From the NCBI GenBank assembly GCA_963682025.1, contig OY821518.1, forward strand, positions 33,684,007 through 33,748,006: a stretch of DNA of 64,000 bases, in the 5' to 3' direction. The notes beneath the pieces were generated by a model, which was not told the origin of the DNA, did not search any database, and worked only from the letters and a program-made list of their open reading frames with translations. Each line of letters opens with the position of its first letter. Positions within the stretch are counted from its first letter, which is position 1. A program made the position numbers and the translations under genes. Below are positions 42,780 to 53,948 of this stretch, piece after piece. This DNA is from Cordilura impudica (Eukaryota > Arthropoda > Insecta > Diptera > Scathophagidae).

Positions 42780-43905
42780 AATTATATTTTTTTCTAATAA
42801 ATTATTTAAATATTTTTTTTAAATTTATTTAAGGCTATTGCCTTTAACAAATGTTATACATGTAAAATGATCGTAAAAACCAAAAATAAAAAATCATAAG
42901 AAAAAGTATTCGTACAGTTGCAATATTAAGACAAAAAATCTAAATTTACATTAAATTTTGCTAAAGTTCGTAATTTCTTTGCGCTTTCGGACCTCTGTGA
43001 TCTAATTCGGCTTCGACTTAATCAATTTTAAAGTATTCTCTTTACTTAGTTTACCTCACCCATTCAAAGTGATACCTTTTAACATTTCCTTTGAGGTTAT
43101 TTTGTGCTGATGGATTGGAGCTCCGATAAATCCCGCAAATGCTCTACAGGATTAAGATAGGAGGATTTGGGGCCATGATTTCAATTGATTTTTAGTGTTG
43201 AAGAGTAATCACAGCTTGATACTGTGCACGGTATGTAATGAATCATTATCTTGTTGGGACCAAATTTCTTCTTTAAATTCAAAATGTTGTACACTTTGTT
43301 TAGATTTTGTTTTATAATTAATATATATACAATTTGATCTATTATACTCGTAGACTCAATAAATGGGAGCTTACCAACTTCGTTGCTTGCCATACAACCC
43401 CAAACCATAATGTTGCCACGGTGAAAACATGTTTTGTTTATTTAACATAACTAGCAGATTCCAGCGCTCAAAATTCGAGTGCAGTTTCTAGGAAGCTTTT
43501 TTTCAACGTAGCCAATTCACAAACCAAACACTTTTATGGTTTATTATTATTGTAAATGAATATAACAAACTCATTAGCAAACACATTAACAAATTTATTA
43601 AACAAACACACATAGCATATGTATAATTTTATGTATGTGTTAGTAGCAACTTTAAATGCAATTTACTCAAAATAAAGGAAAACATTTAAAAATCTGTAAA
43701 TCTTCAAAACGGCAAAAAAGAAATACCTTTCAAATAATATACGTTTGGTCAAAATTGGGATAAAACGGTAGAACAAAACATCAGTCTCAAGAAATCGCCT
43801 AGCCTATTAATATTAAAGATCTCTCTTTTTCGCCAAACCACCTTTTTTCTTTTAATGTTGAAAATGAAAAAATTGCTCAGCCTTGATAACATGATCATTT
43901 GCAAA
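42780..43905 (-). pseudogene. Tc1-like transposase pseudogene, cut by a Helitron
   Basis: From 43905 down: NFFIFNIKRKKVVWRKRE (43823-43885; the SKFNIFG...VWRKP block), then the Helitron copy, then GNIMVWGCMASNEVGKLPFI (about 43360-43420), KQNLNKVYNILNLKKKFGP and, in other frames, LNPVEHL (about 43130). The Asp-containing DNDPKHT block is not readable and the N-terminal DNA-binding half is missing. The downstream flank 42780-42955 contains AAAAAGTATTCGTACAG, a Tc1-type terminal sequence. Confidence 0.8.
43451..43819 (-). mobile_element. Helitron family 1, full copy inside the Tc1 relic
   Basis: CTAGCAGATTCCAGCGCTCA to TATTAAAGA, flanked by A (43450) and T (43820). Tc1 coding sequence lies on both sides. 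Confidence 0.85.
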
Positions 43906-44201
43906 CTCCAAGTTCGAGTGCAAATTCTAAAATCCTAAAGTTATGCTAATCAATTTTAGCCAATTTACAATTCAGCACTTTTTGAATATCGATTGCGTTA
44001 TTGGGTTATGTTTTTTGTATGTGTTAGTAGCAACTTTAAATGCATCTTACTCCAACAAAATGTCAAAAATTTTAAATCTGTAAATCTGGTAAACAGCTAA
44101 AAAGAAATACCTTTCAAATAAGATACTTTTGGTCAAAATCGGGAGAAAACTGTGGAACAAATTATCGGTCACAAGAAATCGCGTTACTTATTAATATTAT
44201 A
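43903..44201 (-). mobile_element. Helitron family 1, diverged copy
   Basis: Lacks the CTAG terminus; starts in the AAGTTCGAGTGCAAATTCTA palindrome region and has an internal deletion. It ends TTATTAATATTATAA and is the GCGTTACTTATTAAT subtype. Confidence 0.65.
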
Positions 44202-44216
44202 ATTACCAATACGTTT

Positions 44217-44400
44217 TTTTTTTTTTTTTCTTAATTATTGATTAACACTCAAAGTATGCTGCCTACACATGCAGTGCATTCTGTTGATCTCAGGAAAATA
44301 GGTTATGGGAAAGAGGAAAGCGGTAGTAGTGGTTGTGGATATTTGACTTAAATTTTATTAGATTATAACTGTCATGAAAAACCTGTGCGGGAAGCTTATT
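44217..44400 (-). pseudogene. LINE family L1x, very short 3' end
   Basis: T run (44217-44229) followed by TTATTGATTAACACTCAAAG and the GTGGATATTTGACTTAAATT block, identical in order to the 3' ends at 13.97 and 44.48 kb. About 170 bp only. Confidence 0.7.
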
Positions 44401-44470
44401 CCGTTTTTGTTTTATTTAAAAAGACTTTTGTAGCGCTCTTATTGAAAAAACCCTTTAGATACCACTACGT

Positions 44471-45201
44471 GTTTTTTTTTATTTTTTATTTATTGACCAA
44501 CACTCAAGGGATGTACCCTACAGATGTAGTGCATTCTGTTGATCTCAGGAAAATTGGTTACGGGATGGAGCAAAGAGAAAGTAGTGTTTGTGGATATTTG
44601 ACTTCAATTTTATTAGATTATAGTTGTCATGAAAGACCTGTGCGGGGAGTTTATTCCACAAACGGCCAGTTCGACTGATAAACGAATCTGCTCTGTAATG
44701 CGTTTTCCAGGTCAACTGGACAAAAGACTACAAACGGATGTGATCTACAAGAGAAGTGGATAGAGCGAACTGAAACTCGGGCACTTGGAATAAGTTTTCT
44801 AATCTCAGAAGAACATTTCCCATGGTTGTATCTATAAAACAGTGCTACATAACCCACATTCCGACGGTGTTCCAATGAGTGAATGGAGTTGGATAACCTA
44901 CTGTCATTGATGAGCGCCAACACCCTCCTTTGCACATGGTCCAGTAGCTCCAAAATAGACTTTGTAGCTCCTGCCCATATATGGGAGTTGTATTCCATTT
45001 TCGGTCGGATATAAGTGGTATAGATTTTAAGGAGATCAGAAGGGGTGAAGTAATTTTTGCACCGCTTTAGAAAACCACGACACTTGAATGCTTCTTTTGA
45101 TACTTGAAACACATGCTCGTTCCAACGAACATTACATTGAATTCTCATGCCCAAAACATCAAGAGTATCCGATTCCTCGATAATTACACCAGCTATATAT
45201 A
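44471..45201 (-). pseudogene. LINE family L1x, 3' third
   Basis: From 45201 down: YIAGVIIEESDTLDVLGMRI, VRWNEHVFQVSKEAFKCRGF, FTPSDLLKIYTTYIRPKMEY, NSHIWAGATKSILELLDHVQ, SLEHRRNVGYVALFYRYNHG and SHPFVVFCPVD, then the 3' UTR and a T run at 44471. It is open for more than 170 residues, the best-kept copy of this family here. The 5' side is cut by the Helitron at 45202. Confidence 0.8.
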
Positions 45202-45559
45202 CTAGCATATTCCAGCCCTCGAAATTCGAGCGCAAATTTATTTGTTCACTAAATAAAGACCCTAAAAGTATGCTAATCAATTATAGCCGATTCACAAATC
45301 AACACAAAAAACCAACTCATTTTTGTTACAAACAAATTTAATGAACACACACATAGCATTGTATAAGTTTATGTATGTGTTGGTAGCAACTTTAAATGCA
45401 ATCTACTTAAAATAAAGGAAAATTTTTCAAAATCTGTAAATCTGCAAAACGGCTAAAAAGAAATACCTTTTAAATAATATACGTTTGGTCAAAATCGGAA
45501 TAAAACGGTAGAACAAAGCATCGGTCACAACAAATTGCCTAGCCTATTAATATTATAGA
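45202..45559 (-). mobile_element. Helitron family 1, full copy
   Basis: CTAGCATATTCCAGCCCTCG to TATTATAGA, flanked by A and T. It is the AATTCGAGCGC subtype, like the copy at 3196, and sits at the broken 5' edge of the LINE. Confidence 0.85.
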
Positions 45560-45564
45560 TATGT

Positions 45565-46260
45565 ATATGTTGGGGGTATAAGGATTTTGTGCTGATATTT
45601 GTGAATACCAATCACTTTCTGTATAAATTTAGCAATGTCCGTCCGTCCGTCTGCCTGTAAACCTTGTAATCAAACTACAGATCGCAAATATGAATATATT
45701 TTGATGATATGTGGTACATAAGCTTCTATCGGGCATAGCATGAACGCTATTGAAGTTGGCTAAAGTCGGTACGTGTTCAGACCTAGTTCCCATACAAGTG
45801 ACCACTGTGAAATCGGTTTAAAGTGCCATAAAATCCAATTTGTTATATGGATCTCGGTCAAATTAGGTTTCTTTATGATTATTACTTCAATTTATCAGTA
45901 GTCCGTTAGCACAATTCGTAGTTATAGCCCCCATATAAAACTGATTCCTGATCTTCACTTAAATCCATCAAAAAACAAAAATATTACAGAGATTTTTCTC
46001 AAATTTGGTTTGTATATCTTTTTTGCAAAACATAAGTGACTTTACCAAATATGGTTAGGATCGGTCCTTTCTGCGACCTGGTGCCCATATTTATATAATA
46101 TCCGGTGTGAACTTTTTTATATTGCCAAGAAAAAATAATTAATAACTATGCCACTCAAATTTGGTTTATATTTATATTCTGTATCTAATTAGTTGGACCA
46201 AAGAAATAGCATGGTGTAGCGCATCGTATAGTCGGTCTAGACCGGCCATACTTTTCTTAA
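45565..46260 (+). repeat. GTCC repeat family, 5'-shortened copy
   Basis: GTCCGTCCGTCTGCC near 45637 and a diverged end palindrome AGTCGGTCTAGACCGGCC. Confidence 0.75.
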
Positions 46261-46496
46261 TTTTTCGCAGTTCTTTCCTAAGTATGCAGTTTTTTACTTA
46301 ATTATCTTTGTAGTTTGGAAATCTCTTCAATTATGTGTTTTTATTGATTTAAATACAGTTTTAATTAGTTTTAAGTTAAGGATTCCATCAATTATTTAAT
46401 TGATTCAATTAAATTATTTGATTTTGATTTTGCTAAAAAAAAATAAATTTTTTTAAAAGTGATGTAAATAAATTATTGGTGTAATGTTTTTTCTAA
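46261..46496. other. AT-rich spacer
   Basis: AATTATTTAATTGATTCAAT near 46390 is partly self-complementary. No gene. Confidence 0.4.
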
Positions 46497-46877
46497 TCTA
46501 TAATATTAATAGGCTAGGCGATTTCTTGTGACCGATGTTTTCTTCTACCGTTTTATCCCGATTTTGACCCAACGTATATTATTTGAAAGGTATTTCATGT
46601 TGGCCGATTTGCAGATTTACAGATTTTTAAATTTTTTCCTTTATTTTTAGTAAATTGCATTTAAAGTTGCTACTAACACATATGTATATTAAATTATACA
46701 ATGCTATGTGTGTGTTTATTAAATTTGTTAATGTGTTTGTAACAAAAATGAATTTGTTTTTTGTGTTGATTTGTGAATTGGCTATAATTGATTAGCATAC
46801 CTTTAGGGTCTTTATTTAATGAAAAACTAAAATTTCCTCGAACTTGCACTCGAATTTCGAGGGCTGGAATCTGTTAG
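46497..46877 (+). mobile_element. Helitron family 1, full copy
   Basis: TCTATAATATTAATAGGCTA to GGCTGGAATCTGTTAG (TTAG in place of CTAG), with the CTCGAATTTCGAG hairpin 12 bases upstream of the end. Flanked by A and T. It is the cleanest plus-strand copy. Confidence 0.88.
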
Positions 46878-47780
46878 TATTTAATTATTTCTCAAATTGG
46901 TATAATATTCTTGAATGAATAAGAAATCAGAAACGAAACAACCATTTAGGAAATTAATGACCTTGAAAGCCGTATTAATTTAAGGTTTACAACTTTTCAT
47001 AACTGAATTTACTATTTTCGTGATAGAAGCCAAAATAATTAAAAATTGTATTATATTAACGAGTTTCTTGTTTAAAATTCATTTTAATTTTTTTCTGTGT
47101 AACGCTTAACGCACAGAAAAAATTATTGCAACAATAAATTATGAGAGCTGAAAACTAACTTCTACTCGTACATGCAAAGGAAAACAAAAATTAAATGCCA
47201 AAAAAAAAAAAAGAAAACCGACATAAACGTAGAACGTGCACATTAATTTCGACGATAAAACATTTTATTATTATTACAAATCACAGATCCAAACAATTGT
47301 TTATTATTATTGCGGCTACTGTAATATTGTGGTGGTGAATGAGTGAATGATCGCATGGATGCTGGTGATCATGACGCTAAATATGTTTGCAAAAAATTAA
47401 AAAAAAAAAGAAAAAAAGAATTAACACTAATCGACAATGATAAAGAAGAAGAGACAATGTGGCTTTCAACATACTTCTAAGTTTTGTAAGTTTTAGGTTA
47501 AAACCAGAAACGTTCTGCAGCTGCATAATAGATCTATTGGGCTGATTTGAGGTTAAAAAATAAATGAATACAGTAAGTCAATAAAGTTTGAATTCAAACT
47601 GTACAACCTTGCCGTCTTTATTTTTCGGTTTTATTGTTTATTGTGTTGGCGTCCAGCATATAGTTAGAATAGCCGGTTTTTAAAGCACCGTTAGATTTGC
47701 CAGCAATTGTTTTTCTGATTGATGTCAAAATATAGTCAATAAAGTTTGTATGCAAAACGCACAGTTAATTCTCGTCTTTG
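46878..47780. other. AT-rich sequence ahead of a Tc1 gene
   Basis: No gene. TAAGTCAATAAAGTTTGAAT (47576) and GTCAATAAAGTTTGTATGC (47731) are related and may be terminal or subterminal repeats of the Tc1 element that follows. Confidence 0.4.
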
Positions 47781-47828
47781 CGTGTAAGAACAATTATTTT
47801 ATAGTTTGATTAGGATGAAATACATGAA

Positions 47829-48455
47829 ATGGCGCCAATTGCAACACGGGGCAAAGAATTGTCTTCGGAGCTCAGAGAAGTGAAAATAAAACTTTATCTG
47901 GAGCAGAAAACTCAAAGACAAATAGCCGAAATAGGGAAAAAGTCATACAACCGTCAAAAAAATAAAAAAAGGTGCACACCCAGTGAGAAACGAATTATCG
48001 TGCGCGAGGTACAAAAACATCCGAAAATTTCTGCACCAAAATTACAGATGGAAATTGAAAATGAGGTGAGAAAAGTTTGTAGCACAGAAACGATTCGTAA
48101 AGTAGTCAATTCGTCTGAATACCATGACCATCAAATCTGAAAAAGCCCGTTTGTAAGTCCAAAAAACCGAAAAAAGAGAGTCTTATTCGTAAAACGATAT
48201 GAAACAGCCGCCCAAATATTTTGGAACACCATAATTTTTTCGGTCGAAAGGAAATTCAATAACCATCGAGCAGATGTACGAGCCAAAGTGTGGCGAATAC
48301 CAAATTCTTTGAGCCACAAAACATGATGGTCACAGTCAACCACGGTGGTGGATCAGTACTCGTTTGGGGGTGTATGTCTGCCTCTGGAGTGGAAAACTTG
48401 TTTTTGTAGACCGTATAATGCATCGGTTTGTCTATTTAAATATTTAAAGGGCTGC
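47829..48455 (+). pseudogene. Tc1-like transposase, upstream part
   Basis: The frame starts with a 103-residue open stretch: GKELSSELREVKIKLYLEQK, KTQRQIAEIGKK (first helix-turn-helix), a deletion of the linker, CTPSEKRIIVREVQKHPKIS and STETIRKVVN. In shifted frames it continues KSPFVSPKNRKKRVLFVKRY, AAQIFWNTIIFSVERKFN (the SDESKFN block, with Asp lost to VER) and HGGGSVLVWGCMSAS. It stops at YLNIFKGCK where the LINE begins. The catalytic residues here are damaged. Confidence 0.85.
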
Positions 48456-49498
48456 AAATTTTTTTTTTAATTATTGATCAACACTCAGGGAATGGCATTG
48501 CGTTGTTCTCAGGAAAATATGTGATGGGAAGGAGGAAAAAGGAAGTAGTGTATGTGGATATTTGGCTTAAATTAGATTGTAAGTGTCAGGAAAGACCTGT
48601 GCGGGGAATTTATTCCACAAACAGCTAGTTCGACTGATAAACTGATTTTCTCTGTAATGCGTTGTGCGGTCAACTGGGCAATAGACTACAAACGGATGTG
48701 ATCTACTGGAGAAACGGGTAGAGCGAACCGAAACTCGGGCACTTGGAATAAGTTCGCTTATCTCTGAAGAAGATTTCCCATGTTGATATCGATAGAACTG
48801 TGCTGACGATGTTCCAACGAGTCAATAGAGTTAGATCACCTACTGTCATTAATAAGAATCAACGCCCTCCTTTGCACACGGTCCGGTAGCTCCAAAATAG
48901 ACTTTGAAGCTCCTGCCAACGTATGGGAGTTGTATTCAATTTTCGGTCGGTGTAAGTGGTATATATTTTAAGGAGATCAGGAGTGAAGTAATCTTTGCAG
49001 CTTTTTAGAAAACCAGACACTTGAGTTCTTCTTTCGACACTTGAAAGACATGCACATCAATAGTATCCGATTCCTCAATACCTATACCACCCATATATAC
49101 ACATGGCGATGTTGCATCCATAGCCCTATGGCTCGACATACAACATTTAGTCTTCAGCGCATTAAAATCAACCCTATTCGCTTTACCCCACTCGGAGATT
49201 GTTAACAGGTCTTGATTAAGTGTGTCATTCATTGTCCGCCTTTTGCCCCCTAACCTCCAAAAGGCTTGGCCTACAATTAAAGAAAAATGAATGACAAATG
49301 CTGCTGTGACATGCGGAAGAGTATATTGAATTAAAAGTTTGACCAAGAAGATCGTTCGGAAAGATAAGGAAAAGAGAAGGAGTAAGAACGGAACCTTTGG
49401 GTACCCCTGAATTAAGCTGAAACTCATTAGATGAGACTCCTCGCTAAGTGCACCTCGCTTATTGTCAAAGGGTGGCTTTTCTATAAAGTAAAAGAAAA
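48456..49498 (-). pseudogene. LINE family L1x inserted in the Tc1 gene
   Basis: The T run at 48458-48468 marks the 3' end. From 49498 down: GVPKGSVLTPSLFLIF, the RT motif B region (about 49395), a ruined YADD (SACHSS), MNDTLNQDLLTISEWGKANR and VDFNALKTKCCMSSHRAMDA (49080-49240), then frameshifted HVFQVSKEELKC, ISSD-like tail and the 3' UTR. It is longer than the other copies of the family and the only one here reaching the RT core. Confidence 0.8.
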
Positions 49499-49728
49499 AA
49501 AAACTTAAAACCCCACCCCAATCGCCCGATATTAATCCTATTGAGCCTTTGTGGGCCCACCTGGTCTGCCAAATCAGAAAACACGAGATAAGAAGCAAAG
49601 AAGTCTTGAAAAAGGGCCTTTTAGAAGATTGAAAGAAAATACCGTGGAGCGTTACCACGAACCCGGTGTCGTCGATGCAAAACCATCTAAAAGCGGTCAT
49701 AAAAAATAAGGGCTTTCTGATTAAGTAT
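49499..49728 (+). pseudogene. Tc1-like transposase, downstream part
   Basis: LKTPPQSPDINPIEPLWAHL carries the catalytic Glu (NPIE), then QIRKHEIRSKEVLKKGLLED, a stop, KKIPWSVTTNPVSSMQNHLK, AVIKNKGF and the terminal KY stop, matching the C-terminus of Tc1 enzymes. About 45 residues around the second catalytic Asp are missing between this and the upstream part. Confidence 0.85.
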
Positions 49729-50105
49729 TGAGCTTAGATTCGCATACATACTTTTTTCACATTTTTTTTAGGATATTTTTGTTTAAGTTGTTGTAATTTG
49801 AACACGTTAAGTTTCTACTTATATTTTGTTGTTTGTTTCAAAATGAAATTTCCAATATTTTCTTTAAAATAATTACTAAGTAAAATAAATTTTTTAATAT
49901 TCAACGTTTTTAAAACGGACTAAAAAGTATAAAAAAATCATGTGAGTCCGATTACAGCGTAGATATGTAAACATCTAGTAATTAAAGATTTTTTATGGCA
50001 CTTTTTTAAAATCAAACAGAAAGCGTCATCTATGTATCACTTATAGCAATCAACTGCAGGGCCTCTGCTAATAAAAAAATCTTTATTATTAGTTATTATT
50101 TCAAC

Positions 50106-53100
50106 TGGTTAATTTTTAATTTTTCGTTTTTTATTATTCATTTTTCATTTTTCGTTGTTCAGTTTTCATTTTTTAATTTTTAATTTTTCATTTTTTTTTT
50201 CATTTTTATTTTAATTTTTTTATTTTTCATTTTTTATTTCTCATTTTTAATTTTTTATTTTACATTTTTTATTTTTAATTTTTTATTTTACATTTTTTAT
50301 TTTTGATTTTTCAGTTTTCATTTTTAATTATTAATTTTTAATTTTTAATTTTTAATTTTTAATTTTTAATTTTTAATTTTTAATTTTTAATTTTTAATTT
50401 TTAATTTTTAATTTTTAATTTTTAATTTTTAATTTTTAATTTTTAATTTTTAATTTTTAATTTTTAATTTTTAAATTTTAATTTTTAATTTTTAATTTTT
50501 AATTTTTAATTTTTAATTTTTAATTTTTAATTTTTAATTTTTAATTTTTAATTTTTAATTTTTAATTTTTAATTTTTAATTTTTAATTTTTAATTTTTAA
50601 TTTTTAATTTTTAATTTTTAATTTTTAATTTTTAATTTTTAATTTTTAATTTTTAATTTTTAATTTTTAATTTTTAATTTTTAATTTTTAATTTTTAATT
50701 TTTAATTTTTAATTTTTAATTTTTAATTTTTAATTTTTAATTTTTAATTTTTAATTTTTAATTTTTAATTTTTAATTTTTAATTTTTAATTTTTAATTTT
50801 TAATTTTTAATTTTTAATTTTTAATTTTTAATTTTTAATTTTTAATTTTTAATTTTTAATTTTTAATTTTTAATTTTTAATTTTTAATTTTTAATTTTTA
50901 ATTTTTAATTTTTAATTTTTAATTTTTAATTTTTAATTTTTAATTTTTAATTTTTAATTTTTAATTTTTAATTTTTAATTTTTAATTTTTAATTTTCAAT
51001 TTTTAATTTTTAATTTTTAATTTTTAATTTTTAATTTTTAATTTTTAATTTTTAATTTTTAATTTTTAATTTTTAATTTTTAATTTTTAATTTTTAATTT
51101 TTAATTTTTAATTTTTAATTTTTAATTTTTAATTTTTAATTTTTAATTTTTAATTTTTAATTTTTAATTTTCAATTTTTAATTTTTAATTTTTAATTTTT
51201 AATTTTTAATTTTTAATTTTTAATTTTTAATTTTTAATTTTTAATTTTTAATTTTTAATTTTTAATTTTTAATTTTTAATTTTTAATTTTTAATTTTTAA
51301 TTTTTAATTTTTAATTTTTAATTTTTAATTTTTAATTTTTAATTTTTAATTTTTAATTTTTAATTTTTAATTTTTAATTTTTAATTTTTAATTTTTAATT
51401 TTTAATTTTTAATTTTTAATTTTTAATTTTTAATTTTTAATTTTTAATTTTTAATTTTTAATTTTTAATTTTTAATTTTTAATTTTTAATTTTAAATTTT
51501 AAATTTTTAATTTTTAATTTTTAATTTTTAATTTTTAAATTTTAATTTTTAATTTTTATTTTTATAATTTTTAATTTTTAATTTTTAATTTTTAATTTCT
51601 AATTTTTAATTTTTAATTTCTAATTTTTAATTTTTGATTTTTAATATTTAATTTTTAATTTTTAATTTTTAATTTTTAATTTTTAATTTTTAATTTTTAA
51701 TTTTTAATTTTTAATTTTTAATTTTTAATTTTTAATTTTTAATTTTTAATTTTTAATTTTTAATTTTTAATTTTTAATTTTTAATTTTTAATTTTTAATT
51801 TTTAATTTTTAATTTTTAATTTTTAATTTTTAATTTTTAATTTTTAATTTTTAATTTTTAATTTTTAATTTTTAATTTTTAATTTTTAATTTTTAATTTT
51901 TAATTTTTAATTTTTAATTTTTAATTTTTAATTTTTAATTTTTAATTTTTAATTCTTAATTTTTAATTTTTAATTTTTAATTTTTAATTTTTAATTTTTA
52001 ATTTTTAATTTTTAATTTTTAATTTTTAATTTTTAATTTTTAATTTTTAATTTTTAATTTTTAATTTTTAATTTTTAATTTTTAATTTTTAATTTTTAAT
52101 TTTTAATTTTTAATTTTTAATTTTTAATTTTTAATTTTTAATTTTTAATTTTTAATTTTTAATTTTTAATTTTTAATTTTTAATTTTTAATTTTTAATTT
52201 TTAATTTTTAATTTTTCATTTTTAATTTTTAATTTTTAATTTTTAATTTTTAATTTTTAATTTTTAATTTTTAATTTTTAATTTTTAATTTTTAATTTTT
52301 AATTTTTAATTTTTAATTTTTAATTTTTAATTTTTAATTTTTAATTTTTAATTTTTAATTTTTAATTTTTAATTTTTAATTTTTAATTCTTAATTTTTAA
52401 TTTTTAATTTTTAATTTTTAATTTTTAATTTTTAATTTTTTATTTTTAATTTTTAATTTTTAATTTTTAATTTTTAATTTTTAATTTTTAATTTTTAATT
52501 TTTAATTTTTAATTTTTAATTTTTAATTTTTAATTTTTAATTTTTAATTTTTAATTTTTAATTTTTAATTTTTAATTTTTAATTTTTAATTTTTAATTTT
52601 TAATTTTTAATTTTTAATTTTTAATTTTTAATTTTTAATTTTTAATTTTTAATTTTTAATTTTTAATTTTTAATTTTTAATTTTTAATTTTTAATTTTTA
52701 ATTTTTAATTTTTAATTTTTAATTTTTAATTTTTAATTTTTAATTTTTAATTTTTAATTTTTAATTTTTAATTTTTAATTTTTAATTTATAATTTTTAAT
52801 TTTTAATTTTTAATTTTTAATTTTTAATTTTTAATTTTTATTTTTTAATTTTTAATTTTTAATTTTTAATTTTTAATTTTTAATTTTTAATTTTTAATTT
52901 TTAATTTTTAATTTTTAATTTTTAAATTTTAATTTTTAATTTTTAATTTTTAATTTTTAATTTTTAATTTTTAATTTTTAATTTTTAATTCTTAATTTTT
53001 AATTTTTAATTTTTAATTTTTAATTTTTAATTTTTAATGTTTAATTTTTAATTTTTAATTTTTAATTTTTAATTTTTAATTTTTAATTTTTAATTTTTAA

Positions 53101-53281
53101 TTTTTAATTTTTAATTTTTAATTTTTAATTTTTAATTTTTAATTTTTAATTTTTAATTTTTAATTTTTAATTTTTAATTTTTTATTTTTTATTTTTAATT
53201 TTTGATTTTTAATTTTCAATTTTCAATTTTTTATTTTTAATTTTTAATTTTTAATTTTTAATTTTTAATTTTTAATTTTCA
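50106..53281 (+). repeat. (AATTTTT)n heptamer satellite, about 3.2 kb
   Basis: Hundreds of head-to-tail AATTTTT units, nearly uniform from about 50328 to 53175. Variants are single-base (AATTTTC, AATTTCT, AAATTTT) and scattered, with slightly richer variation at 51490-51640 and 53180-53281. The left edge (50106-50327) is a disordered mixture with CATTTTT words, probably the older margin. Confidence 0.95.
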
Positions 53282-53441
53282 TTTTCAAACACGTTATTAC
53301 ATATCATAAGTCACACCGATTTTGTCTTACGGCTCACATGTTACGCTGTTTTTCTGAATGTATTGCGAAATATAAATTTACCCACCTGCGCGTATCGATG
53401 TTTACACATCAATAATTTTTCATTACCATAAACAAATTTCG

Positions 53442-53813
53442 ATTTTAATTGATGGAAATACTGGTAAGATTTAAAACCAAAAACTTTGAGTGCATACATT
53501 GGGTAATTGATGCGTTAGTAGTGAGTATTCTTTGATTTAAACTTGTTTCAACTAAAAAGTAGATTAAAATTTAACGGCAGTTAGAATTTTGTTGCATGGT
53601 TTGTGTTTCGATGCCAACTATTTTATTGGTGAATTTTAGTCATTTATGCTTTGAAAGACGTAAGTTCGACTATAATTAATAAATCACTTATGTACAATTT
53701 TATTGGAGTACAAATTATATGAATTGTTTTCCTAACACAACTACTCTTTACTGTTATTTTGCGCCCCACATTTTTAGTTGCTAATCTTACTAGTATTTCC
53801 ATCAATTAAAAAT
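53442..53813. mobile_element. Small TIR element right of the satellite
   Basis: ATTTTAATTGATGGAAATAC then TGGTAAGAT at the left is matched by ATCTTACTAGTATTTCCATC then AATTAAAAAT at the right, about 28 bp with two differences. 372 bp, non-coding. Confidence 0.65.
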
Positions 53814-53948
53814 TCAAAATCAAACATTATTAGGATCACCTATATTGGTTTCGAAATCTGTTTATGACAATGTAAAATTATTTTATACTTTTTAGTCCGT
53901 TTTAAAAACGTTGAATATTAAAAATTTTTTTACTTAGTAATTATTTCC

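Larger units (their letters stand above)
49866..53948. mobile_element. 4.1-kb inverted-repeat element carrying a heptamer satellite
   Basis: The left end 49866-49936 (AATAATTACTAAGTAAAATA, then TTCAACGTTTTTAAAACGGA and CTAAAAAGTATAAAA) is matched by the inverse at 53882-53948 with only small indels. Everything between is AT-rich, non-coding and dominated by the satellite. No clear target duplication: the bases outside are CTTTAA on the left and TTTCCT on the right. Confidence 0.75.

Noticed and set aside
49005..49700. 231-residue minus-strand gene
   Set aside because: The frame crosses from Tc1 (antisense) into LINE sequence; only part follows the LINE reading and the rest is frameshifted text.
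50106..53281. Telomeric repeat or CRISPR-like array
   Set aside because: Units are contiguous AATTTTT without spacers or G runs, and flies lack telomerase repeats. It is a simple satellite.
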